A stretch of DNA of 64,000 nucleotides from Alteromonas gilva (GCF_028595265.1 NZ_JAQQXP010000001.1:310001-374000), one strand, 5' to 3'. Counted from the stretch's first letter, positions 50,910 to 60,889 are shown. The notes: generated by a model not told the origin, from the letters alone. Numbers and translations: made by a program.

Positions 50910-53156
50910 ATGGCTGACAGTTCTAAATGTCCAATTGCCGGCGGTAGACAGGTTATACAAAGTAAACGGATCGGTGGTGCAATGGGCACAAGTCCCATGA
51001 ATGCCGACTGGTGGCCCAACCGACTGCCGGTAGAACTGCTGCACAGCCAATCACCCGATGCTAACCCTTACGGTGCCGATTTTAACTATCCGGCGGCGTT
51101 TAACTCGCTGGATATCGAAGCGGTTAAAAAAGATATTTTTGAGATGCTCACCACGTCGCAAGACTTCTGGCCGGCAGATTACGGTAACTATGGCCCGCAA
51201 ATGATCCGCATGGCGTGGCACGCGGCCGGTACGTACCGGGTGGCGGATGGTCGTGGTGGTACGGCAGAAGGGCTAATCCGTTTTGCGCCGATCAATTCCT
51301 GGGAAGATAACGGCAACATCGACAAGTCGATTCGGCTTATTCAGCCGATTAAACAAAAGTACGGCGAGAAGCTCTCCTGGGCCGATTTAATTGTTCTCAC
51401 CGGTAACTGTGCGCTGGAGCAAATGGGTTTTAAAACCTTTGGCTTTGGTGGCGGGCGCATTGATGCCTGGGAGGCAGATGATGCCTCATACTGGGGGCCT
51501 GAAGAAGAAATGGCCACTCAGGACAAGCGCTGGGAAGGTGAGCCAGGCACCGACGAATACGATTTAGAAAACCCGTTGGCCGCATCGCGCCAGTCGTTAA
51601 TTTATGTGCACCCTGAAGGGCCGTTCTCAAACATGGATCCGCTCTCTTCGGCGCAGGAAATTCGCATTACCTTTGGCCGCATGGCCATGAATGATGAAGA
51701 AACCGTGGCCTTAATTGCCGGTGGTCATGCCTTTGGTAAAAGCCACGGTGGCTCAAAGAAATCCCATGTAGGGCCCGAGCCTAATGCCGCGCCTATCGAA
51801 GCACAGGGGCTTGGCTGGTTGAACGACAACCAGCACGGCAACGCCGAGCTGACCACCACTAACGGTATTGAAGGCGCGTGGACATCTAACCCAACGCGCT
51901 GGGATAACGAATATCTCGAAAATTTATTTAAGTACGAGTGGGAACAAACCACTAGTGAAGCCGGGGGGAAGTCCTGGCGTCCTAAAAACGGCGTCGATGC
52001 TGACCGCATTCCCGATGCCCATTTAGAGGGGGTTTCTCACCCGCCAATGATGATGACCAGTGACATTGCGTTGATCACTGATCCAGCCTACCGGGAAATT
52101 TGTGAGCGCTTCTTAAAGGATCGGTCGCTGCTGGACGACGCCTTTGCCCGTGCCTGGTATAAACTGACCCACCGCGATATGGGGCCCAAAAACCGCCTGA
52201 TTGGTGATGAAGTGCCTGAAGAGGAGCTGTCCTGGCAGGATCCGATTCCTGAGTGCGATCACCCGCTGATTAACGAAACTGATGTTAAGCAACTTAAACA
52301 ACAAATCCTCAGTAGCGGACTGTCAGTTTCGGCACTGGTAAGTGTTGCCTGGGCATCAGCGTCAACCTATCGCAAAACAGATTTTCGTGGTGGTGCCAAT
52401 GGTGCGCACATCCGTTTAGCGCCGATGAAAAACTGGGAAGTGAATAACCCTGAGCAACTGGCGCAGGTGTTATCAGTATTAGAGGACATTCAGGCCGAGT
52501 TTAACGGCAAGCCCGGCGACAAAAAAGTGTCGATGGCTGATCTGATCGTCCTGGCAGGTGCGGCGGCAATCGAGAAAGCGGCCGATGCGGCGGGCACGCC
52601 GGTGACCGTACCCTTTATGCCGGGTCGGATGGATGCACTTGAAGAGCAAACCGATGCAGACAATATCGCCGTGCTCGAACCTCTGGTAGATGGTTTTAGA
52701 AATTACCGTAAGGGTCAGTACAAAGTGGAAACCGAGCGCATGCTCATCGACAGAGCTTATCTGCTTGATCTTACTGCGCCGGAGCTGACCGCACTGATCG
52801 GTGGCCTGCGGGTGTTAGGCACTAATCACGATAATTCTGCCCACGGCGTATTTACAGATAAGGTTGGCGTACTCAGTAACGACTTTTTTGTGAATTTACT
52901 GGATATTGAAACCAAGTGGCAGCCGGTGGATGAAGACAAAGAAGTGTTTGAAGGCAAACATTACAAGACCGGTGAAAAAAGATGGACAGCAACGCGCGCC
53001 GATCTGGTGTTTGGCTCCGAACCGCAACTACGCCAGGTGGTAACGGCCTTTGGTTCCGAAGGCGGCAATAAACGCTTTGTGGATACCTTTGTTAAGGCAT
53101 GGCACAAGGTCATGATGGCGGATCGGTTTGAGCTAAAAAATGCACTTTACCGGTAA
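50910..53156 (+). CDS. katG: Catalase-peroxidase KatG
   Basis: A 748-residue bifunctional haem catalase-peroxidase with two duplicated halves. The distal site RMAWHAAGTYRVADGRGG contains Arg100, Trp103 and His104; LIYVHPEGP supplies the Tyr of the Met-Tyr-Trp adduct; VALIAGGHAFGKSHG is the proximal His region. The C-terminal half repeats the fold without haem ligands (VSVAWASASTYRKTDFRGGANG). AAGGAG precedes the ATG. It detoxifies hydrogen peroxide in the cytoplasm. Confidence 0.98.
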   Translation: MADSSKCPIAGGRQVIQSKRIGGAMGTSPMNADWWPNRLPVELLHSQSPDANPYGADFNYPAAFNSLDIEAVKKDIFEMLTTSQDFWPADYGNYGPQMIRMAWHAAGTYRVADGRGGTAEGLIRFAPINSWEDNGNIDKSIRLIQPIKQKYGEKLSWADLIVLTGNCALEQMGFKTFGFGGGRIDAWEADDASYWGPEEEMATQDKRWEGEPGTDEYDLENPLAASRQSLIYVHPEGPFSNMDPLSSAQEIRITFGRMAMNDEETVALIAGGHAFGKSHGGSKKSHVGPEPNAAPIEAQGLGWLNDNQHGNAELTTTNGIEGAWTSNPTRWDNEYLENLFKYEWEQTTSEAGGKSWRPKNGVDADRIPDAHLEGVSHPPMMMTSDIALITDPAYREICERFLKDRSLLDDAFARAWYKLTHRDMGPKNRLIGDEVPEEELSWQDPIPECDHPLINETDVKQLKQQILSSGLSVSALVSVAWASASTYRKTDFRGGANGAHIRLAPMKNWEVNNPEQLAQVLSVLEDIQAEFNGKPGDKKVSMADLIVLAGAAAIEKAADAAGTPVTVPFMPGRMDALEEQTDADNIAVLEPLVDGFRNYRKGQYKVETERMLIDRAYLLDLTAPELTALIGGLRVLGTNHDNSAHGVFTDKVGVLSNDFFVNLLDIETKWQPVDEDKEVFEGKHYKTGEKRWTATRADLVFGSEPQLRQVVTAFGSEGGNKRFVDTFVKAWHKVMMADRFELKNALYR

Positions 53157-53376
53157 ACGCAAATTCCACGATGGCTTTGGATATCGACAGTCGTTGGGAT
53201 ATCGATAATCTTGCGACACTGATAACAGTGACGTACGTTGAGGGGAGGCCGTGGTAAGACGCGCCGCACCCTCTGCGTTTGCTCTGTGTTTGCTCAGCGT
53301 TTATATTGAGGATTGCAGAGTAATGGTAAGGCATGGCAAGCCTGAGCACAGTGTATCTGGCGTTTAACGGAGAAGC

Positions 53377-53568
53377 ATGATGGACATAAATGATGATGAG
53401 TTACGGTTACTGCAAAAATACCGTTTACTCGACGTAGGTCATCAGCAAATTGTCGAAAAATTTGTTGATAAAATACTGGCGATGGATCACGACGATAACG
53501 AAGCGAGTCTTTCCAATGCAGAGCTGGTAAATTATGCCATTGAGTTAGAGCGGCAAAGCGATGCATGA
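53377..53568 (+). CDS. Small acidic protein of unknown function
   Basis: A 63-residue frame with GGAG four bases before the ATG at 53377 (seven before an ATG at 53380). The product is acidic and helical, with two short segments ELRLLQKYRLLDVGHQQIV and NAELVNYAIELER. It resembles short regulatory-type proteins but I do not recognise a family. It lies 220 bases after katG on the same strand. Confidence 0.55.
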   Translation: MMDINDDELRLLQKYRLLDVGHQQIVEKFVDKILAMDHDDNEASLSNAELVNYAIELERQSDA

Positions 53569-53834
53569 TACGGGCTGCAAACAATAACGCCGTAGCCTGA
53601 GATGCTGCAATAACAAACTAAACTACGGGTATCGCAGATTGGAGACTCCTTTAACCGTATACCTCCCCCTTCAACCGCATATCTGCCAGCCACGGTTTAC
53701 TATTATTGCGGCTTATCAGCAGCACCGTATCGCGGCAAATCATCAGCGAGTTATGGCCGTTTTTTATTCCCGAATTTTAGCCTTCAGCGCCCGGCTTTAA
53801 CCTATAAAACGAGAATGTGCCCCGGACTTATCGC

Positions 53835-54218
53835 CTAATTAGCGGTCGAGAGTGTATAGGTTGTCTGGCCATTCAACGACGCGCTGAAATGCCCTGATGC
53901 CCCTACCAATGCCGATAAAGGCTCGCAGGAAATAACCCTGAACTTCGCGGAGGCAACGCCATCGCTGAATTGACCATTATGATCAAGCACCAGTTCACAG
54001 GGCTGATCATTGATGATGCCCGAGAGATATTCAAAGCCGTTAAACCAGGCATTGTTGTTGTCGGTATAGTGCAGCTGGTAATAGACTTCGCTGGTGCCTG
54101 CAATATCCCCTGAATAGGCCTGCTTGACGATAGCATTGTTAAGTTTACTGCCCTGAGGCAGCGTTTTTTGCGGGGTTTCCTGCCAATCTGTAATGGAAAA
54201 GGTACCGGTTAACTGCAT
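53835..54218 (-). CDS. DUF3224 domain protein
   Basis: A 127-residue protein whose N-terminus MQLTGTFSITDWQETPQKTL and following AYSGDIAGTSEVYYQLHYTD, GFEYLSGIINDQPCELVLDH fit the DUF3224 beta-barrel family. Its function is unknown. The ATG at 54218 fits the family start; the frame to 54320 runs into the divergent AraC gene. It shares an 88-base gap with the AraC-type regulator, a likely controller. Confidence 0.82.
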   Translation of the reverse strand: MQLTGTFSITDWQETPQKTLPQGSKLNNAIVKQAYSGDIAGTSEVYYQLHYTDNNNAWFNGFEYLSGIINDQPCELVLDHNGQFSDGVASAKFRVISCEPLSALVGASGHFSASLNGQTTYTLSTAN

Positions 54219-54306
54219 TGCTGTTCCGTAAACGTTGTTTGTAAGAGAATTAAAGGTTACCACCACTAACGCATCTGGTATTGTAAAAACACGCCAAACA
54301 CCGCTG

Positions 54307-55113
54307 ATGACAAACCCCAATTTGCAACCTAATCAAAACCCAATAACCGGCGTGTTGCACAGCAACGAGAGCGCAAAGCAATATAACCTGCGACGCTATT
54401 ATCCGCCGGCACAGCTTAACCATCTGGTTGAGCAATTTTGGTTTGTCGATTGGCAACTCCCTGACGGCCATGGGCATACACAGCAAAACCTGCCGGATCC
54501 TAATTTTCACTTAGTTATCGACAAGGGCGTGGCCAGGCTGCTTGGCCCGGTCAGCAAAGTGTATGCGTATCCTATGCACGGCACCGGCAGAATCCTGGGG
54601 GTAAAGTTTAACATTGGCGCGTTGGCCAGCTTGCTCACGGCGCCAGTCACTGAGTACGTGGATAAAGAAATTCCCGCCGCCGGATGTTTTGGGTCTAACA
54701 CAGACAGGTTAGTTGCGCAGCTTGCTGACGCGCCGGATGATGAGGCAATGCTGGCAACCCTGCACCACTTTTTAAGGCCTTTTGACTCACCACCTGACCC
54801 GGCGCTGTTACACACCGCCGAAATGCTCGAATTGATAAAACATAATAGCGGGATATCAACGGTGGCGCTCTTGTCGCAATATTCCGGCTATTCGGTAAGA
54901 ACCCTGCAGCGTAATTTTCAGCACTATGTAGGGCTGTCGCCCAAGTGGTTGGTCAGAAAGTATCGTCTGCACGACGCCCTGGCATCACTGGAGGACCGTC
55001 GAACCAGTATCGCCGATGTAGTGGCATTGCTGGATTACAGCGATCAGTCCCACCTTATTCGGGATTTTAAAACCATGCTGGGAGTAACGCCTGGTAGCTA
55101 TACAAAAGCCTGA
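54307..55113 (+). CDS. AraC-family transcriptional regulator
   Basis: A 268-residue regulator. The N-terminal 160 residues (RRYYPPAQLNHLVEQFWFVD at the start) form a beta-rich domain like DUF6597. The C-terminal AraC helix-turn-helix pair is visible: ISTVALLSQYSGYSVRTLQR and SIADVVALLDYSDQSHLIRD. The ATG at 54307 is the best start; the frame runs back to TTG 54235. It diverges from the DUF3224 gene, which it probably controls (inference). Confidence 0.88.
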   Translation: MTNPNLQPNQNPITGVLHSNESAKQYNLRRYYPPAQLNHLVEQFWFVDWQLPDGHGHTQQNLPDPNFHLVIDKGVARLLGPVSKVYAYPMHGTGRILGVKFNIGALASLLTAPVTEYVDKEIPAAGCFGSNTDRLVAQLADAPDDEAMLATLHHFLRPFDSPPDPALLHTAEMLELIKHNSGISTVALLSQYSGYSVRTLQRNFQHYVGLSPKWLVRKYRLHDALASLEDRRTSIADVVALLDYSDQSHLIRDFKTMLGVTPGSYTKA

Positions 55114-55180
55114 CCAGAGGTACAAAGACTGGTGGCAAAGGCTATGCAGGTGATAACCAGGCTTTCGCGCAAAAAGTGCT

Positions 55181-55217
55181 ATAAACAAAACAAGGCGTGT
55201 AAAATACACGCCTTGTT
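55181..55217 (-). terminator. Rho-independent terminator of the FMN reductase gene
   Basis: AACAAGGCGTGTA (55189-55201) and TACACGCCTTGTT (55205-55217) form a 13-bp stem with a 3-base loop. On the minus strand it is followed by TTTTGTTTAT. It also faces the AraC gene end on the plus strand and may work for both. Confidence 0.8.
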
Positions 55218-55257
55218 GAGGCTTAACAGCAGACCGGGTGCTTACTACAAGGCCTTG

Positions 55258-55313
55258 TTTATTCGGCCCGATTTATTCAGTCAGGCTTATTCAGCCCGGT
55301 TTATTCAGCGAGC
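55258..55313. repeat. Four 14-bp tandem repeats over a stop codon
   Basis: TTATTCRG-type units start at 55259, 55273, 55287 and 55301, exactly 14 bases apart. On the minus strand they begin inside the last codons of the FMN reductase gene and extend downstream. Confidence 0.7.
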
Positions 55314-55828
55314 TTGGCAACCGCGGCTGTTAGTTCGGCAATCAGTGCATCGTCTTTTGGTTTGCCCGTTTCGAGGTCAAACTTGTCGTAAAATGCCGGT
55401 ACCGAAACCGTCGCTTTTACATTACCGCCAAAATACGGCGCTGAACCTTCCGCTGCGGCCAGTACTGATTTGGCACCAGTTGGGCCCGGAGAAGTTCCCA
55501 GATATACCGCAGGCTTATCTTTAAATACTGCGCGATCAATACGCGTTGCCCAGTCGAACAGGTTTTTGTATGCGGCCGGGTAGTGGCCGTTGTGCTCAGC
55601 AAACGAGATTACAAAGGCATCTGCTTCAGCGAGATCATTTAAGAACGCCTGCGCGCCTTCAGCCTGGCCAATTTCCTTTTCTTTATCTTCACTGAACATC
55701 GGTACATCGTAGTCGTTAATGTCCAGTACTTTGACTTCAGCGTCTTCAACCAGACCGGCCGTATAAGTTGCCAGTGCTTTATTGATTGATGTCGAACTTG
55801 TGCTCGCGCCATATGCAACGATTTTCAT
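55301..55828 (-). CDS. NADPH-dependent FMN reductase family protein
   Basis: A 175-residue flavodoxin-fold oxidoreductase. GASTSSTSINKALATY near the N-terminus binds the FMN phosphate, and YLGTSPGPTGAKSVL is the loop typical of NADPH-FMN/quinone/azo reductases of the YieF/ArsH type. The ATG at 55828 follows GGGGA; a longer frame to 55885 is rejected. It reduces FMN or quinones in the cytoplasm. The gene stands alone. Confidence 0.9.
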   Translation of the reverse strand: MKIVAYGASTSSTSINKALATYTAGLVEDAEVKVLDINDYDVPMFSEDKEKEIGQAEGAQAFLNDLAEADAFVISFAEHNGHYPAAYKNLFDWATRIDRAVFKDKPAVYLGTSPGPTGAKSVLAAAEGSAPYFGGNVKATVSVPAFYDKFDLETGKPKDDALIAELTAAVAKLAE

Positions 55829-56510
55829 AAAATTTCCCCGTCTTTTTAAACTGGCGCCAATTATAAATAAGTCGGTTATTTGCAACCATGTGATTAAACA
55901 TTGGGTTATATTCGATTTTTCAGAATGATATTCACAAACGGTTTAACATTTAGTCGCGATGAGTGGTAGCCCGCAACGGTCTGGTTGTGCTCAAGCATCC
56001 TGTGCTCGCGAATGCTATCGCTGCTTGCTTAACAGATTACCGTTAGTGTATCGTACGCAAAGTCTTCATGGATCTGCGCCTTCAGTACCCGCAGGGCTTT
56101 GCCCTCCTAGCGTTGCAGTTACGTGGAGTTTTATACTGTAACGACACAGATGGGCAATAATCTCAATGCCTGCGTCGTCATACCTTGCGACTTTTTTGAT
56201 TTGTAATATAAATAAATCTTATATAAGTAAAAAGTTTCATAAATGGTACTTACGTCCTTATTACACATTTTTTGCTTTCAATTTCGCATTTGTTGCGGCA
56301 TTATTGGCTTTCGACGTAATCCTTTCCTAAAAATCCAATAAAAATGGAAGATTACAAAATTGATATGTATAAGCCCTGTTTATATTTATTGGCTTGGCAA
56401 TTTTGTAATAACTGGATCAAGAGCACCTTGTGGCAAACAACAGATACTTGCTTAACCGCTAAACAATAAAGCGGTTGGGTTACTTTTGCCCGTAGGAAAG
56501 GAGGACTCTC
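55829..56510. other. Gene-free region upstream of pntAA
   Basis: About 682 bases without a supported gene. The right half (about 56190-56460) is AT-rich and should hold the pnt promoter. A 60-codon Cys-rich frame at 55959-56141 lacks a ribosome site and is not called. Confidence 0.5.
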
Positions 56511-57665
56511 TTGAAACTCTTAGTTTTAAATGAAGCAAAACACGCTGCTGATGCCAGTTTTGTTGAGCGGCGTTGCGCTGTCACGCCCGCTACTGTGCTA
56601 CGGTTAACCCGGATGGGCCTGACCGTAATGGTCGATACAGGCGCCGGTGCATTATCAGGTTATTCTGATACTGCGTATACCGATCAAGGGGCCACCATTG
56701 TCGATGTTGCCGATACGCTGCCTGCAGCAGATATTGTGCTGTACGTAAATCGACCGCTTCCCACACACCTTGAACAATTCAAACCTAACACGCTGGTGAT
56801 TGGTCATATCGATCCGTTCTTTCAGCAAGAGCTGGTTGAAAACATGGCTGGAAAAGGACTGTCGACGCTGTCGGTCGAAATGATTCCGCGTTCTTCACGG
56901 GCGCAAAAAATGGATGCCTTAAGCTCCCAGGCCAGCCTGGCTGGCTATGTGATGATGATGCAGGCAGCCAATAAACTGCCCAGTATTTTACCCATGATGA
57001 TGACGCCTTCCGGCACCATTAAACCGGCCAAAGTATTTATTATTGGCGCCGGGGTGGCGGGTTTGCAGGCCATCGCCACCGCAAAACGCCTGGGCGCCAG
57101 TGTGCTCGCTTATGATACCCGTCCGGTCGTGGCCGAGCAGGTCGAATCCTTGGGCGGTAAGTTTCTAAAAATCGACATTGGTGAAACCGGTCAAACCAAA
57201 GACGGCTATGCCAAAGAGCTCACCGATGAGCAAAAGGCCAGGTTACAGGACGCCCAGCGTGATGCCATTGCCGACTCGGATATTGTGATCACCACAGCCC
57301 AGTTATTTGGTCGTAAGCCGCCAGTGTTAATTTCTAAACAAACTCTGGCGTTAATGAAACCGGGCAGTGTGGTGGTCGATATGGCTGCTCAGTCTGGCGG
57401 CAATGTAGAGGGCTCGGTACCCGGTGAGGTGGTTAATGTTGAAGGGGTTACCGTAATTGGTACGGGGCACTGGAGTCAGTGTGTGGCCCGCGATGCCACC
57501 GATATGTATGCCAATAACCTGTTAAATCTTATTGACGAGTTCTTCGATACCGACAGCAAGCAGTTTGTACTCAACCTCGAAGACGAAATTTTAGCGCAGA
57601 GCGTGATTACTCACGGCGGTGAAATCACCAACAGCATGCTTAACAACGCATACACAGGAGGCTAA
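56511..57665 (+). CDS. pntAA: Transhydrogenase subunit PntAA (NAD-binding)
   Basis: A 384-residue soluble domain I subunit of proton-translocating NAD(P) transhydrogenase. RRCAVTPATVLRLTRMGLTV starts the alanine-dehydrogenase-like fold, VFIIGAGVAGLQAIATAKRL binds NAD, and VVDMAAQSGGNVEGS is conserved. The start is TTG, supported by AGGAGG eight bases upstream and a family-length N-terminus. The E. coli PntA is fused with its membrane part; here the latter is the separate next gene. Confidence 0.93.
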   Translation: MKLLVLNEAKHAADASFVERRCAVTPATVLRLTRMGLTVMVDTGAGALSGYSDTAYTDQGATIVDVADTLPAADIVLYVNRPLPTHLEQFKPNTLVIGHIDPFFQQELVENMAGKGLSTLSVEMIPRSSRAQKMDALSSQASLAGYVMMMQAANKLPSILPMMMTPSGTIKPAKVFIIGAGVAGLQAIATAKRLGASVLAYDTRPVVAEQVESLGGKFLKIDIGETGQTKDGYAKELTDEQKARLQDAQRDAIADSDIVITTAQLFGRKPPVLISKQTLALMKPGSVVVDMAAQSGGNVEGSVPGEVVNVEGVTVIGTGHWSQCVARDATDMYANNLLNLIDEFFDTDSKQFVLNLEDEILAQSVITHGGEITNSMLNNAYTGG

Positions 57666-57668
57666 CGC

Positions 57669-57950
57669 ATGGAAACTATTTATCTGATTTTTATTGTTTT
57701 ACTCGCCGCCTTTTTGGGATTCGAACTTATTCGTAAAGTACCGGCCACACTGCATACGCCGCTTATGTCGGGCTCTAATGCAATTTCCGGCGTAACGCTG
57801 GTGGGCGCACTTGTGGCCTCTGGTGCCGATAACGACGTGCTAACAACGGTGCTGGGTACGGCAGCTGTCGCGCTGGCCAGTATCAACGTGGTAGGCGGGT
57901 ATATGGTGACCGATCGTATGCTCGGTATGTTTAAGAAAAAAGGTAAGTAA
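57669..57950 (+). CDS. pntAB: Transhydrogenase subunit PntAB (membrane)
   Basis: A 93-residue membrane subunit with three transmembrane segments. The segment RKVPATLHTPLMSGSNAISG is highly characteristic. It forms half of the proton channel with PntB. It starts three bases after pntAA. Confidence 0.95.
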   Translation: METIYLIFIVLLAAFLGFELIRKVPATLHTPLMSGSNAISGVTLVGALVASGADNDVLTTVLGTAAVALASINVVGGYMVTDRMLGMFKKKGK

Positions 57951-57962
57951 GGAGACTATGCG

Positions 57963-59351
57963 ATGAGTTCTAATGCATTGATCATTAATCTTGCCTATGT
58001 ACTGGCAACCACGTTATTTGTTGTTGGCTTAAAGCTGTTAAGCCATCCCTCATCGGCACGTAAAGGCAATCTGGTCTCTGCCGTGGGTATGTTTATCGCC
58101 GTCGTGGTGACACTCATTGACCAGCAGATCATCAGTTATCACTGGATACTTCTGGGGTTTGTCCTGGGCGGTGCCTACGGTGCCTGGAAAGCCAAAACTG
58201 TCGAAATGACTCAGATGCCAGAGATGGTATCGCTGTTTAATGGCTTTGGTGGTGCTGCCTCCTTAATCCTGGGCTGGGCGACGGTATCGGGCATGAGTAC
58301 TATCGCGCTGGCAACCACCGAAGAGCTGCTGTTTGTGACCGTCTTCTTAACCATTCTTATTGGCGGCATTACCTTCTCAGGCTCGTTGATTGCCTGGGGT
58401 AAACTGTCAGGTAAGTTATCTTCTAAGGCGTTTATTTTTACCGGCCTGCGTGAGCTGAGTATTGTTCATATTGTGGCATTCTTTGTAGTGGGCTATTTGT
58501 TTGCCACCGATCCGGCTAACCCGCTGTGGTTGTATGTGTCGATTGCGCTGGCACTCAGCTTTGGTATTTGGGCGACCATTTCCATTGGTGGTGCGGATAT
58601 GCCGGTGGTTATTGCGCTGCTAAACTCATATTCCGGTGTGGCAGCCTGTGCGGCAGGCCTGGCGGTGAGCAATACTATTTTGATTGTGACCGGGTTACTG
58701 GTCGGGGCGTCAGGGCTGATTCTGACTAATATTATGTGTAAGGCCATGAATCGCTCGTTAATGAACGTTCTGCTGTCGGGTTTTGCAAAACCGGTGGAAA
58801 TGGGTGAAGCCATCCAGGGCGAAGTCAAAATCATGTCGGCGCAGGATGCTTTCTATGTGCTTGAGGCGGCTCAGTCAGTGCTGGTGGTACCCGGCTATGG
58901 TATGGCTGTTGCTCAGGCGCAACATGCGGTGCGTGAAATGCAGTCGCTACTGGAAGAAAACAATTGTACGGTAGAGTATGCCATTCATCCGGTAGCCGGA
59001 CGCATGCCCGGTCACATGAACGTGTTGCTCGCTGAAGCCGATGTACCTTACGATCAGTTATGCGAAATGGATGATGTGAATCCGCGTATGGAGAACTACG
59101 ATGTGGTCATTGTTATCGGTGCCAATGACGTAGTGAACCCGGCCGCAAAAGAAATGAAAGGCAGCCCTATCTACGGCATGCCGGTGATCGAAGTCTATCG
59201 GGCCAAAACCGTCTTTGTGCTCAAACGTTCGGCCAATGCAGGCTTTGCTGGTGTAGATAATCCACTGTTTTTCAAAGATAATACTCGCATGGTGCTGGGC
59301 GACGCCAAAGAAACCATTAACAGTATTATTCGTGAATTTGGCGACGATTAA
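57963..59351 (+). CDS. pntB: Transhydrogenase subunit PntB
   Basis: A 462-residue subunit. About nine transmembrane helices make the proton channel (residues about 1-270). The C-terminal domain III binds NADP(H): VVPGYGMAVAQAQHAVREM, HPVAGRMPGHMNVLLAEADV, VVIVIGANDVVNPAA. It uses the proton gradient to reduce NADP with NADH. Twelve bases separate it from pntAB. Confidence 0.97.
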   Translation: MSSNALIINLAYVLATTLFVVGLKLLSHPSSARKGNLVSAVGMFIAVVVTLIDQQIISYHWILLGFVLGGAYGAWKAKTVEMTQMPEMVSLFNGFGGAASLILGWATVSGMSTIALATTEELLFVTVFLTILIGGITFSGSLIAWGKLSGKLSSKAFIFTGLRELSIVHIVAFFVVGYLFATDPANPLWLYVSIALALSFGIWATISIGGADMPVVIALLNSYSGVAACAAGLAVSNTILIVTGLLVGASGLILTNIMCKAMNRSLMNVLLSGFAKPVEMGEAIQGEVKIMSAQDAFYVLEAAQSVLVVPGYGMAVAQAQHAVREMQSLLEENNCTVEYAIHPVAGRMPGHMNVLLAEADVPYDQLCEMDDVNPRMENYDVVIVIGANDVVNPAAKEMKGSPIYGMPVIEVYRAKTVFVLKRSANAGFAGVDNPLFFKDNTRMVLGDAKETINSIIREFGDD

Positions 59352-59392
59352 CGGCGCTTACTGCAGGCCTGTGCACTGGCATGGTGTGCAGG

Positions 59393-60889
59393 CTATTGCG
59401 CCATTAGCAATGTTGCCTGTACGGCCTTCTGCCAGCGTACAAGCTGAGTTTCACGATCGCTGTTAGCGGTAGGTGTGAAGGTTTTTTGGCAGGGGGTAGC
59501 GGTAGCTAAGTCGTTTAAGCCGGCAATGTCACCGGCTTGCATCGCGGCAAGCAGCGCAGCGCCAAGCGCTGTGGTTTCCATGATGTGAGGCCGCACTACA
59601 GGTACATTCAGGGTATCGGCTAAAAACTGGCAAAACCACTCGTTGGCTACCATGCCGCCATCTACTTTCAACCCCGTGGGCGTAACCCCCGACTGACTCA
59701 TCGCAGTGAGTAAATCATGGGTTTGAAAACATACCGATTCCAGGGTTGCCCGCACAATATCGTCGGCGCTGGTGGCACGGGTAATACCATAAATGGCGCC
59801 CCGGGCGTCGGGCTGCCAGTGCGGCGCGCCCAGGCCGGTAAAGGCCGGTACCACCACCAAACCGTGCTCATTACCCACCTGACTGGCAATGGCTTCGCTA
59901 TCTGCCGCTTTGGCTATCAGGCCAAGTCCGTCACGCAGCCATTGCACGGCGGCGCCAGCCACAAAAATGGCGCCCTCAATGGCATAGTGTGTTTGCCCAT
60001 GCAAGCGGTAAGCTATGGTAGTTAGTAATCCCGACTGACTCACAGGACAATCCGCTCCGGTGTTCACCAGGGCAAAGCAGCCGGTCCCGTAAGTGGCTTT
60101 TACGTTCCCCGGCTGTACGCAGCCCTGACCTATCATGGCAGCCTGTTGGTCGCCTGCAACACCGCTTATGGGTAGGCTTTCCGGTAATATATCCGGCGCG
60201 GTCATGCCAAAATCGGCTGCGCAGTCTTTTACCTCCGGCAGCATGGCGGGCGGAATGCCAAACAATGCCAGCAGGGCGTTATCCCAGCAATTTTCACCAA
60301 TATTGTACAGGCTGGTGCGACTGGCGTTGGTGACATCGGTGGCATGGACCTCTCCGCCTGTGAGCCGCCAGATTAGCCAGCTGTCAACGGTACCAAACAG
60401 TAATTTTTCGTTCTGGGCAAGGGCGTTCGCACCGTCAACGTTATCGAGGATCCAGCGTAATTTACTGGCTGAAAAGTAGGGATCTAAACGTAAGCCGGTT
60501 TTTTGCTGAACCATGTCTTCATGGGCAGACAGGCTGCGACAGTACTGACTGGTGCGCCGGTCCTGCCATACAATGGCGTTATAAACCGGTTTGCCGCTGT
60601 CGCGGTGCCACACCAGTGTGGTCTCGCGCTGATTAACAATGCCAATATGGGTAACCTGTAATCCCTGTTGACGGGCGGCCGCCAACGCCTCGCGAGTCAC
60701 TGCCAGCACCGACTGCCAGAGCTCTTCAGGATCCTGCTCTACCCAACCATTGCGGGGGTAATATTGGGCAAACTCCTGCTGCGCTGTGTAAGCCATCTCA
60801 AACTCAGCGGTAAATACAATGGCTCTGGACGACGTTGTGCCCTGATCAATAGCCAGGTATGCGCGATTGCTGTTGGTTTTGCTGGTCAT
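59393..60889 (-). CDS. glpK: Glycerol kinase (FGGY family)
   Basis: A 498-residue FGGY kinase making glycerol-3-phosphate. YLAIDQGTTSSRAIVF is the phosphate-1 motif; NGWVEQDPEELWQSV, GTVDSWLIWRLTGG and GLKVDGGMVANEWFCQFLAD are glycerol-kinase specific. It ends 42 bases from pntB on the opposite strand. No glpF or glpD is nearby. Confidence 0.95.
   Translation of the reverse strand: MTSKTNSNRAYLAIDQGTTSSRAIVFTAEFEMAYTAQQEFAQYYPRNGWVEQDPEELWQSVLAVTREALAAARQQGLQVTHIGIVNQRETTLVWHRDSGKPVYNAIVWQDRRTSQYCRSLSAHEDMVQQKTGLRLDPYFSASKLRWILDNVDGANALAQNEKLLFGTVDSWLIWRLTGGEVHATDVTNASRTSLYNIGENCWDNALLALFGIPPAMLPEVKDCAADFGMTAPDILPESLPISGVAGDQQAAMIGQGCVQPGNVKATYGTGCFALVNTGADCPVSQSGLLTTIAYRLHGQTHYAIEGAIFVAGAAVQWLRDGLGLIAKAADSEAIASQVGNEHGLVVVPAFTGLGAPHWQPDARGAIYGITRATSADDIVRATLESVCFQTHDLLTAMSQSGVTPTGLKVDGGMVANEWFCQFLADTLNVPVVRPHIMETTALGAALLAAMQAGDIAGLNDLATATPCQKTFTPTANSDRETQLVRWQKAVQATLLMAQ

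Noticed and set aside
55959..56141. 60-codon Cys-rich frame upstream of pntAA
   Set aside because: No ribosome site, unusual composition, and no neighbour that suggests function.
59360..59395. Hairpin between pntB and glpK as terminator
   Set aside because: The GCCTG/CAGGC stem contains mismatches and no T-run follows on either strand.
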